From positions 1 to 7,050 of the forward strand of contig CAKRCJ010000116.1 in NCBI GenBank assembly GCA_934307185.1: a stretch of DNA of 7,050 nucleotides, read 5' to 3'. The position numbers were made by a program, and so were the translations under genes. The DNA is from an uncultured Roseburia sp. GTDB lineage: Bacteria; Bacillota; Clostridia; Lachnospirales; Lachnospiraceae. The notes below the pieces were generated by a model. The model worked only from the letters and a program-made list of their open reading frames with translations, searched no databases and was not told where the DNA came from. Of this stretch, positions 1 to 5,939 are shown in pieces. Position 1 is the first letter of the stretch; every line of letters starts with the position of its first letter.

Positions 1-31
1 ATTAAATCACTAATTAGGAGGAAATCAAGTT

Positions 32-409
32 ATGGATCCATATGAAATTTCAACGTGTGAGAGAATGGTTATGAAAATCATCTGGGAGTCAGAGGAGGAT
101 TTAGACCTGGCTCATGTAATGAACAGAGTTAATGAGGAATTTAAAAAAGAGTGGAAGCCTCAGACCGTCTCTACATTTTTAGCACGTCTTGTACGTAAAG
201 GTTATCTGTCTGTGTACAGAAAGGGCAGATATTCTTATTATCAGCCATTAGTGGCAAAAGATGACTTCAAGGTAAGTACAGTGTCTGAGAACATCAGTTA
301 CTTTGACCATGGCAACATCGGTGCTTTTGTGTGCAGTCTGTTTGATCAGATGAAGTTAACAAAAGAAGACAGGGAGCGCATCAAAAAGAAAATCGATGAA
401 TTGGATTAG
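32..409 (+). CDS. BlaI/MecI-family transcriptional repressor
   Basis: This is a 125-residue winged-helix DNA-binding protein of the BlaI/MecI/CopY family, close to the family's usual length of about 120-130. Residues 1-75 carry the winged helix: the segment around W41-K42-P43-Q44-T45-V46-S47-T48 followed by LARLVRKGYL matches the family's recognition helix and wing, and YSYYQP (67-72) is the usual end of the wing. Residues 85-125 form the dimerisation part. The ATG has a perfect AGGAGG at 16-21, ten bases upstream. In the family, dimers repress their own operon until a partner BlaR1/MecR1 protease signals and the repressor is cleaved. The partner gene overlaps the 3' end by 14 bases, so the pair is co-translated. 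The operator must lie before the window. Target genes are not visible, so a link to beta-lactams is not supported; no gene symbol is given for that reason. Confidence 0.93.
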   Translation: MDPYEISTCERMVMKIIWESEEDLDLAHVMNRVNEEFKKEWKPQTVSTFLARLVRKGYLSVYRKGRYSYYQPLVAKDDFKVSTVSENISYFDHGNIGAFVCSLFDQMKLTKEDRERIKKKIDELD

Positions 410-1799
410 TCTGATATTTTATTACGCACTTGTGACTGCCGTTACAGGCGATATTATGCTTTTTATCTGGTGGATATGCAGGATACTGTTTTTGCACTTA
501 AATCCTGACATGATTTATTATATGTTAAGGTGGGTGGTTGTGATGTTCCTGCTTCCGGTGACATTTCTGGCACTTCTGATATCCCGCCGGAGAAGCTACA
601 TATTAGAAGACCGTGATATATTGAGCAACTTTGTATTTCCAATTAATTTTGCGACGAAGTATTTATATATTGTTGCGGGAATATGGTTTATCACTACGGT
701 AGTGAATGTAATTATTTTTATCAGAAAATCTAAGAAGAAACATGAATTACTGTCAGGTAACATACCTGAAGATGATTCTCTGGCAATGGATTTGTTTGAA
801 GACATGAAAATAGAACTTGGAATTCGCGGAAAAGTAGAGTTATGCCGCAATGATATGCTGACAAGCCCTATCGTTACCGGGATATTCCGGCATAAAGTGA
901 TACTGCCCTATGAACATTATGAGAAAAATGAACTGCGGGTAATCTTTATGCATGAGTTAACACATGTCAGAAAGCATGATTTGGTTTATAAGGCTCTTAC
1001 TATCTTAATCGTTGTTATTGAGAGTTTTAATCCATGTGCATATAAGCTGATTGATTTATTGAACCGGTGGAGTGAGCAGGATTGTGACAGAAAATCAGTG
1101 GAGCGGTTAGAAAAAGAAGGCGTTACGTCTAAGGATTATTTTAAAGTAATCTGGGAGTCGGTAGAACCGGAGAACAGAGAAAAAAGAGATATCTATATTT
1201 TCTCAATGCTTTTTGAAGACAGGGGAATCCTTGAAAGGAGAGTTGAATTTATGAATAAATATGGAAAGAAAAATAAAAAGACACCAAAGGTAGTGACAGC
1301 AGCACTTGTAATGGCTTTCATTCTTACAAGTACATGTACTTCTTATGCAGCAGGAGTTGAGATTGCACAGAAAAATGATGAAGTGTTTAAGGAAACACAG
1401 GAAATTAATATGTCAGAGTTAGCAGAAACATCCGATAACTTGGAACAATTTACTGTATCTGCAGAAGATAATGCACTTGTAGTAGAGTATTGCCCGGAAG
1501 AAGATATTGCATTATGTGGTGGAAATTCATTTGACTGGACTATTCCGGTTGGAACCCGTTACACAACAACACAGAAGTGGTTCAGTAAGGGAACCCAGGT
1601 GACAATTGCTGTTACAGTGTCACCATCTGATGTGACCTATTGGTTTGGATTAATGTATCCAAATGGAAGCAGCACTGTGTCCGAAACAAAAGGAGGAGCG
1701 TCAAATACATTTGAGGTTCCATCCTCAGGCTTTTACAGAGTTATGGTAGAAAACCGTGGAAGCAAAGAAATCAGAGCTATAGGTGGATATACTTACTAA
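396..1799 (+). CDS. BlaR1-like M56 membrane metalloprotease/sensor with a non-PBP outer domain
   Basis: The 467-residue protein has hydrophobic segments at about 5-33, 44-63 and 88-109, a long polar part at 110-298, and a further membrane segment at about 299-317. The polar part holds the zinc-protease signature HELTH at 186-190 (zinc-binding H186 and H190, catalytic E187) and a downstream SEQDCD at 226-231 whose E227 is the likely third zinc ligand, as in peptidase family M56. This is the BlaR1/MecR1 layout: an outer domain senses a signal, and the cytoplasmic protease then inactivates the repressor encoded just upstream. Unlike BlaR1, the outer part (about 320-467) is only about 150 residues, with no SxxK, SxN or KTG motifs of a penicillin-binding domain; it looks beta-rich and is not recognised. 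No good ribosome binding site precedes the ATG, so translation is probably coupled to the repressor gene. The protease assignment is firm; the signal is unknown. Confidence 0.88.
   Translation: MNWISLIFYYALVTAVTGDIMLFIWWICRILFLHLNPDMIYYMLRWVVVMFLLPVTFLALLISRRRSYILEDRDILSNFVFPINFATKYLYIVAGIWFITTVVNVIIFIRKSKKKHELLSGNIPEDDSLAMDLFEDMKIELGIRGKVELCRNDMLTSPIVTGIFRHKVILPYEHYEKNELRVIFMHELTHVRKHDLVYKALTILIVVIESFNPCAYKLIDLLNRWSEQDCDRKSVERLEKEGVTSKDYFKVIWESVEPENREKRDIYIFSMLFEDRGILERRVEFMNKYGKKNKKTPKVVTAALVMAFILTSTCTSYAAGVEIAQKNDEVFKETQEINMSELAETSDNLEQFTVSAEDNALVVEYCPEEDIALCGGNSFDWTIPVGTRYTTTQKWFSKGTQVTIAVTVSPSDVTYWFGLMYPNGSSTVSETKGGASNTFEVPSSGFYRVMVENRGSKEIRAIGGYTY
1234..1253 (+). promoter_or_regulatory. 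possible internal ribosome binding site and in-frame start
   Basis: AAAGGAG at 1234-1240 is followed after ten bases by an ATG at 1251-1253 that is in frame with the M56 protease (its M286). Starting there would give a 182-residue protein ending at 1799. Its first 35 residues look like a signal peptide: a lysine-rich start, a hydrophobic core, then SYA-AG as a plausible signal peptidase I site. The purine-rich site is also simply what the Glu-Arg-Arg codons (GAA AGG AGA) produce, so this may be coincidence. Confidence 0.3.
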
Positions 1800-1815
1800 T
1801 TTTATATGAAAACAG

Positions 1816-1853
1816 AAAAGACCGCAAATCAGACAGATTTGCGGTCTTTTTTT
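1816..1853 (+). terminator. intrinsic terminator of the BlaI/M56 unit
   Basis: The arms GACCGCAAATC (1820-1830) and GATTTGCGGTC (1836-1846) pair perfectly over 11 bases around the loop AGACA, and four A-T pairs extend the stem at its base (1816-1819 with 1847-1850). A run of seven T follows at 1847-1853. It starts 17 bases after the stop codon of the protease gene and separates this unit from the sugar locus downstream. Confidence 0.95.
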
Positions 1854-1888
1854 GACTTTTTTATAAAATCGAAAAATATTTTATTTTA

Positions 1889-1904
1889 TTGAAAATACTT
1901 TCAA
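1889..1904. promoter_or_regulatory. inverted repeat, candidate operator upstream of the esterase
   Basis: TTGAAA-ATAC-TTTCAA is a perfect 6-base inverted repeat with a 4-base spacer. It lies about 50 bases upstream of the likely -10 of the esterase-regulator unit. Its core TGAAANTANTTTCA recurs at 3924-3937, ahead of the hexosaminidase gene. There is no T-run after it and it is too short and AT-rich to be a terminator, so a protein binding site is the simplest reading. The downstream RpiR-type regulator is the obvious candidate binder, which is inference. Confidence 0.5.
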
Positions 1905-1919
1905 AAAGACATGGGGTAC

Positions 1920-1953
1920 TTGAAAATAAACAGAGTGAAGATTATGCTACAAT
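1920..1953 (+). promoter_or_regulatory. likely promoter of the esterase-regulator unit
   Basis: TGCTACAAT at 1945-1953 is an extended -10 (TGn followed by TACAAT, 1948-1953). TTGAAA at 1920-1925 resembles a -35, but lies 22 bases from TACAAT; it is 17 bases from the overlapping alternative -10 TATGCT (1943-1948). Either reading puts the transcript start near 1955-1960 and leaves a leader of about 45-50 bases before the esterase ATG. It lies downstream of the terminator at 1816-1853, as a new unit would need. Confidence 0.55.
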
Positions 1954-2005
1954 CATGGATTAATTTGGAAAAAATGGTAAACTGGAAACTTATAGGAGCT
2001 ATGAG

Positions 2006-3010
2006 ATGAAAAATTTTGAGTTTGATAATAAAAAAGTAAGAATCTGTGGGAAAACAGCTGAAACAGATATGGGACTGGAACTTAAAAGCTCAGGTTCATT
2101 TATTGAGTTTTCCGGTAATATAAGCAGGGTTAGCATGGAACTTGCCGGAAGTTTCACAGAACATATTTTTCAGGCATATGCAGGAGTGTTTCTGGATGGA
2201 AACAGTATACCGGAAAAAATCATTAAGGTGGAACAAGGGCGGCATCATTATGATGTATATCTGGCAGAAAAGAAAAAAAATACAACAGTAAAAATTGTTA
2301 AGCTGACAGAATTACAGTATGGGACAATGCAAATTTGCTCTCTTGATATCGATGGAAAAATCAGACCGACAGAATCCAAAAAGAGAAAACTAATGTTTAT
2401 CGGGGATTCTATTACGGCAGGATATGGTGTAAGCGGTGAAAATTCGGATCTTATTTTTACAACGGCAACAGAGAATGTGACAAAAGCCTATCCTTATCTG
2501 GCATCACAGAAGCTGAAAGCAGATTCCTGGTATATCTGCTGGAGTGGCGGCGGAATTATATCAAGATGGATTCCGCCGGAGGAAGAGTTACCGCTTACGG
2601 ATGTTCTGATGCCGGAATTATTTGAAAAGGGAAAAGACTTGGAATTTATTCCGGATTTAATTTCCATAAATCTTGGGACAAATGATGCAAGTTATATAAG
2701 AGGAAAAGCAGACAGAGAGGAAAACTTTATAAAAAAGTATGAAGAGCTTGTTTTAAGAATTGCAGATGTCTACCCGGATGCACATATTTTATTGCAATAC
2801 GGACTGATGGAAAACACACTGACACACGCAGTACAGAAAGTTTTTGAATTTTGTGACAGTCAGGGAATAAAGTGTTCCTTTTTAGAGCTTCCACTGTTGG
2901 ATGCGGCAGATGGAATGGGAACAGGCGGGCATCCGTCATTTGTTACACACCGGAAAACAGCCAGTCTTTTAGAAGAGAAGATAAGAGAAATTTTGGACTG
3001 GAAAGAATAG
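2006..3010 (+). CDS. cytoplasmic SGNH carbohydrate esterase, CE2-like
   Basis: The 334-residue protein has two parts: a beta-rich N-terminal domain (about 1-125) and an SGNH hydrolase domain (about 126-334). The second part shows FIGDSITAGYG at 131-141 (nucleophile S135), a glycine-rich WSGGG at 179-183, NLGTND at 222-227 (oxyanion N226), and GGHPS at 307-311 (catalytic H309). A jelly-roll domain followed by SGNH at this length is the layout of carbohydrate esterase family 2, whose members remove O-acetyl groups from sugars. The residue three before the His, often Asp in this superfamily, is T306, so a Ser-His dyad is likely. There is no signal peptide, so the substrate must be met inside the cell. 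AGGAG at 1994-1998 sets the start; an ATG at 2001 is followed two codons later by TGA. The regulator gene follows after 10 bases. The class is well supported; CE2 and the acetyl substrate are inference from layout. Confidence 0.85.
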   Translation: MKNFEFDNKKVRICGKTAETDMGLELKSSGSFIEFSGNISRVSMELAGSFTEHIFQAYAGVFLDGNSIPEKIIKVEQGRHHYDVYLAEKKKNTTVKIVKLTELQYGTMQICSLDIDGKIRPTESKKRKLMFIGDSITAGYGVSGENSDLIFTTATENVTKAYPYLASQKLKADSWYICWSGGGIISRWIPPEEELPLTDVLMPELFEKGKDLEFIPDLISINLGTNDASYIRGKADREENFIKKYEELVLRIADVYPDAHILLQYGLMENTLTHAVQKVFEFCDSQGIKCSFLELPLLDAADGMGTGGHPSFVTHRKTASLLEEKIREILDWKE

Positions 3011-3020
3011 TGAGGATTGA

Positions 3021-3881
3021 ATGGTATATTATCAGAGTGATACAAAACAGAATATGTTTAATTCCTATAGTGACATGACACCTGTAGAGCGAAGTATTGC
3101 AGATTTTTTTCTCAGTAATACAGAAAAAATGGATTTTTCATCGAAAAATATTTCAAAACGTTTATATGTATCGGAAGCAGCATTGTCGAGATTTTCAAAA
3201 AAATGTGGGTATAAAGGATACCGGGAATTAATTTTTTCTTATGAGAAAGATTTGGAATATGAAGTTCCAAAGGAAGGCGAAGAGGCAGATATCAGTAATT
3301 TCACCAAAAAGATTAAAGGGAGTTATTCAACCATTTTACAGGATGGATTTGGGCTTTTAGATGAAAGACAGATAAAAAAAGTTGCAGGCAGGATGGAAAG
3401 TGCACGAAAAATATATATATTTGGAACCGGGAGCCCTGGGCTGGCTGCAAAAGAGTTTCAGCTTCGCTTTATGCGCATCGGGCTTCCTATGGAGGCGGTT
3501 ACAGATATCCATTTAATGCAAATGAGTGCTGCACTGGCAGATGAAGAAACACTGGTGTTTGCAATCTCGTTAAGCGGAAAGACAAAAGAAGTGAATAACA
3601 GTGTGCAGATTGCAAAAAAGCAAGGGGCATCAGTGGTTTACATAACTGCAAATGAAAAGACAAATGTTTCAGATTATTGTGATGAGATTCTTCGTGTGGC
3701 AAGTTCAAGAAATGCGGAGGCAGGAACGTTAATATCTCCGCAGTTTTCATTATTGATTATGCTGGATGTATTATATTCTTACTATTTTGCAAATGATACT
3801 TATTACAAAGTAAAAAAATATAAAGAGACAATGTCAGTTATGAAAGAAAACGGGGAAGCACAGGAAGAGGAGTTTTCTTAG
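3021..3881 (+). CDS. RpiR/MurR-family transcriptional regulator with SIS domain
   Basis: The 286-residue protein is of normal length for the RpiR family. Residues about 15-75 are the N-terminal helix-turn-helix domain, with the typical sequence T20-P-V-E-R-S-I-A, then ISKRLYVSEAALSRFSKKCGYKGYREL in pieces at 44-70. Residues about 115-255 form a SIS (sugar isomerase) domain with FGTGS at 134-138 and the phosphosugar-loop SLSGKTKEV at 183-191. Family members bind a sugar phosphate in the SIS domain and switch transcription of sugar-use genes, mostly as repressors. It starts 10 bases after the esterase stop with GAGG at 3012-3015 as its ribosome site, so the two genes form one transcript. Placed between an esterase and a beta-N-acetylhexosaminidase, it probably senses an amino-sugar phosphate such as GlcNAc-6-P or MurNAc-6-P; the exact ligand cannot be read from the sequence. 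Confidence 0.93.
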   Translation: MVYYQSDTKQNMFNSYSDMTPVERSIADFFLSNTEKMDFSSKNISKRLYVSEAALSRFSKKCGYKGYRELIFSYEKDLEYEVPKEGEEADISNFTKKIKGSYSTILQDGFGLLDERQIKKVAGRMESARKIYIFGTGSPGLAAKEFQLRFMRIGLPMEAVTDIHLMQMSAALADEETLVFAISLSGKTKEVNNSVQIAKKQGASVVYITANEKTNVSDYCDEILRVASSRNAEAGTLISPQFSLLIMLDVLYSYYFANDTYYKVKKYKETMSVMKENGEAQEEEFS

Positions 3882-3916
3882 AACAGAGAATTTTGGTTAA
3901 AAGATAAAACAGATAG

Positions 3917-3947
3917 AATTGCCTGAAAGTAGTTTCAGGTAATTTTT
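3917..3947 (+). terminator. terminator after the regulator gene, containing the shared palindrome
   Basis: A 12-pair stem (3917-3928 with 3933-3944, one G-T pair at 3921/3940) closes on the loop GTAG and runs directly into TTTTT at 3943-3947. It begins 36 bases after the regulator's stop codon. The T-run is short and partly used in the stem, so termination may be partial. The inner part, CTGAAA-GTAG-TTTCAG, matches 12 of 14 core positions of the inverted repeat at 1889-1904, so the same DNA could also be an operator. Confidence 0.7.
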
Positions 3948-3993
3948 AGTTTCGTCATATTTTATATTTTACTTTCCGAAAAGACCAAATCAC

Positions 3994-4021
3994 TTGTGCA
4001 AAATGTATGACATGATATAAT
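3994..4021 (+). promoter_or_regulatory. extended -10 promoter of the hexosaminidase unit
   Basis: TGATATAAT at 4013-4021 is a perfect -10 (TATAAT, 4016-4021) with the TGn extension. TTGTGC at 3994-3999 is a weak -35 at 16 bases spacing, which is acceptable for an extended -10. The transcript would start near 4028 and leave a leader of about 28 bases before the ATG at 4056, where AAAGGGTGA (4043-4051) serves as ribosome site. The six-base arms CACTTG (3991-3996) and CAAGTG (4024-4029) bracket the promoter. Confidence 0.75.
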
Positions 4022-4055
4022 CGCAAGTGTCAGGAACAGTGGAAAGGGTGAAAAG

Positions 4056-5882
4056 ATGAGACTTGAAATTGTGAATACCAATAATGCAGAACAGAATATC
4101 ATTGAGGAGCTGAAAAAATACACTGATATTTTTACAGAAGAAAAAAATATTTCAAAGACGGTTGAATTGAAAAAAACAGAAATAGAAGGATATTCCATCG
4201 TCAGAGAAAATGAACATTATCAGATAGAGTATAAAAGCTTTCCGGATATGTGCCGGGCATTACTGATATTATCGGGACTGGAAGATAGTGCAAAGCAGGA
4301 AATCCGGGAAAAATGTATTTTTAACGATTTTGGTATTATGTTAGACCTTTCTAGAAATGCTGTACTGAAAGTAGAAACCATAAAACAGATGATTTGTTAT
4401 GCAGCATGTCTTGGATACAAATTTGTCGGTCTTTACATGGAAGATACATTCTTTGTAAAAGAGGAACCATATCTTGGTTATATGAGGGGAAGGATGACAC
4501 ATGAAGAAATCCGCGTGCTTGACACTTATGCAAAGCAGTTTGAGGTGGAGTTAAGACCTTACATCCAGACGTTAGCCCATTTAAACCAGATAGCAAGATA
4601 TGAAAGATATGAAAGAATTATTGATACAAAGGATATCCTTCTGGTAGGAGATGAGCGTACAGAGGAATTTTTAGACCATATACTTAAAAATATTTCAGAA
4701 TGTTTTTCCACCGATTTTATCAATATCGGAATGGATGAGGCGGAGCTTTTAGGCGCTGGGAAATACCTGACAAAAAATGGATTTGAAAAGAAAAGCAAAC
4801 TGATGATGTCACATCTTAATATGGTACTTAAGTTATGCAGAAAGTATCATTTAAAACCACAGATGTGGAGTGACATGTTTGTCCATATGTTAGATAACGG
4901 GGATGATGATTTTTCCATTCCGGATGAATTACAGATTGTATATTGGGATTACTATTCAACCGAGGAGAAACGCTATAACGATAATTTTGAGAAACAGCTT
5001 AAAATCAGCAGCAGACTTGGATTTGCCGGTGGTGCATGGAAGTGGACAGGATTTGTTCCACACAATGCATACAGTATACTGGCGGGTAAGGCATCCATGA
5101 AATCCTGTAAGGCTCATGGAATACGGTCCTACACAGTCACCTGCTGGGGTGATAACGGGGCAGAGGCGAGCTGCTTTTCTGTATTACCGGCATTTTTCAA
5201 AGATGCAGCAACAGCTTATGAAAGCGGGATAAGTGACAGGGCATTTGAAAAACTTACCGGTTACAAATTTGATGAATTTATGAAAATTGATCTGGTAAAT
5301 CCTTATCTTGAGGATGGAACAATACATAATAATTGCAGTAAATATCTGCTTTATAACGACCCATTGATTGGAACCTTTGATTCAGTGGTGAAAGAAGATA
5401 CAACAGTGGGATTTGAGCAGGCGGAGTACAATATGGCACAGGCAGCCTCCCATGGGCGTTTTGCATATATGTTTGCTTGTATGCAGCTGCTTTGCAGAGT
5501 ATTAAAGCGCAAGGCAGATCTTGGAATAAGAATTCGCGAAGCATACGAGAAGAATGATAAGGAGGAACTGCTTATCATTGCAGAGAGGGATATCCCGGAA
5601 ATCCGAAAAAATCTGGATGTATTTTATGATACGTTCAAACAGCAGTGGAGGAGGGAAAATAAATCCTTTGGCTTTGAGATACAGACGATACGAATTGGCG
5701 GGCTGGACAGGAGACTGGCGGATACCGCAGAAATAATAAGAGAGTATGGCAAGGGAGAAATTTCAGGTATTGAGGAGCTGGAGGAAGCATATCAGCCGTT
5801 CTGCTATTTTGAGAAGAATAATATAGAAGAATTAAACTATAATATATGGTCAGACATTGTATCACCATCTGTAATCGGATAA
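4056..5882 (+). CDS. intracellular GH20 exo-beta-N-acetylhexosaminidase (GH20C-like)
   Basis: The 608-residue protein removes terminal beta-linked GlcNAc or GalNAc from glycans by the substrate-assisted mechanism of glycoside hydrolase family 20. Residues about 1-88 look like the small GH20b accessory domain. The catalytic barrel (about 88-390) has LDLSR at 96-100 (R100, sugar-binding Arg of the family's DxSR motif), LYMED at 126-130, the catalytic pair D227-E228 in NIGMDEAELLG, WSD at 271-273, YWDYY at 296-300, and WGDNGAE at 364-370. The rest (about 391-608) appears helical. The NIGMDEA form of the motif, the length, and the lack of any signal peptide or anchor match the intracellular type described from Streptococcus pneumoniae as GH20C rather than secreted hexosaminidases. 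It therefore needs an importer; the sugar-binding lipoprotein gene 57 bases downstream fits. Natural substrate (host glycan, milk oligosaccharide or peptidoglycan fragment) is not decided by the sequence. Confidence 0.92.
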   Translation: MRLEIVNTNNAEQNIIEELKKYTDIFTEEKNISKTVELKKTEIEGYSIVRENEHYQIEYKSFPDMCRALLILSGLEDSAKQEIREKCIFNDFGIMLDLSRNAVLKVETIKQMICYAACLGYKFVGLYMEDTFFVKEEPYLGYMRGRMTHEEIRVLDTYAKQFEVELRPYIQTLAHLNQIARYERYERIIDTKDILLVGDERTEEFLDHILKNISECFSTDFINIGMDEAELLGAGKYLTKNGFEKKSKLMMSHLNMVLKLCRKYHLKPQMWSDMFVHMLDNGDDDFSIPDELQIVYWDYYSTEEKRYNDNFEKQLKISSRLGFAGGAWKWTGFVPHNAYSILAGKASMKSCKAHGIRSYTVTCWGDNGAEASCFSVLPAFFKDAATAYESGISDRAFEKLTGYKFDEFMKIDLVNPYLEDGTIHNNCSKYLLYNDPLIGTFDSVVKEDTTVGFEQAEYNMAQAASHGRFAYMFACMQLLCRVLKRKADLGIRIREAYEKNDKEELLIIAERDIPEIRKNLDVFYDTFKQQWRRENKSFGFEIQTIRIGGLDRRLADTAEIIREYGKGEISGIEELEEAYQPFCYFEKNNIEELNYNIWSDIVSPSVIG

Positions 5883-5890
5883 TTAAAGAT

Positions 5891-5911
5891 TATAAACCGG
5901 AAAGGTTTATA
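5891..5911 (+). promoter_or_regulatory. intercistronic hairpin before the binding-protein gene
   Basis: TATAAACC (5891-5898) and GGTTTATA (5904-5911) form a perfect 8-pair stem with loop GGAAA. A run of seven T at 5919-5925 follows, but seven bases away from the stem, so it is a poor terminator. It may be a leaky attenuator, or a structure that protects the 5' end of a processed binding-protein message, as is common where the binding protein is needed in excess. It sits 9 bases after the hexosaminidase stop codon. Confidence 0.45.
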
Positions 5912-5939
5912 TAGATTATTTTTTTAAGGAGGAAAAAAT

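Noticed and set aside
1..14. ATTA-N6-TAAT at the left edge as a BlaI operator.
   Set aside because: It lacks the TACA/TGTA half-sites and is only four bases per arm in AT-rich DNA; the true promoter region is outside the window.
396..1799. A beta-lactam resistance sensor (blaR1 or mecR1) as such.
   Set aside because: No penicillin-binding domain and no beta-lactamase or PBP2a gene in the window; only the protease and repressor parts match.
1852..1867. TTGACT and TATAAA after the first terminator as a promoter.
   Set aside because: The two boxes are only four bases apart; no convincing -10 lies 16-18 bases after TTGACT.
2872..3078. Open frame of 68 codons spanning the esterase-regulator junction.
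   Set aside because: It lies out of frame across the 3' end of the esterase and start of the regulator, has no family likeness, and both overlapped genes are well supported.
3882..4055. Catabolite-response (cre-like) site in the hexosaminidase promoter.
   Set aside because: No sequence close to the TGNAANCGNNNNCA pattern was found; the only CG nearby, at 4022-4023, lacks matching flanks.
5838..5843. TATAAT near the end of the hexosaminidase gene as a promoter for the binding-protein gene.
   Set aside because: No -35 at proper spacing (TTGAGA at 5809 is 23 bases away) and no TGn extension; such hexamers are frequent in AT-rich coding DNA.
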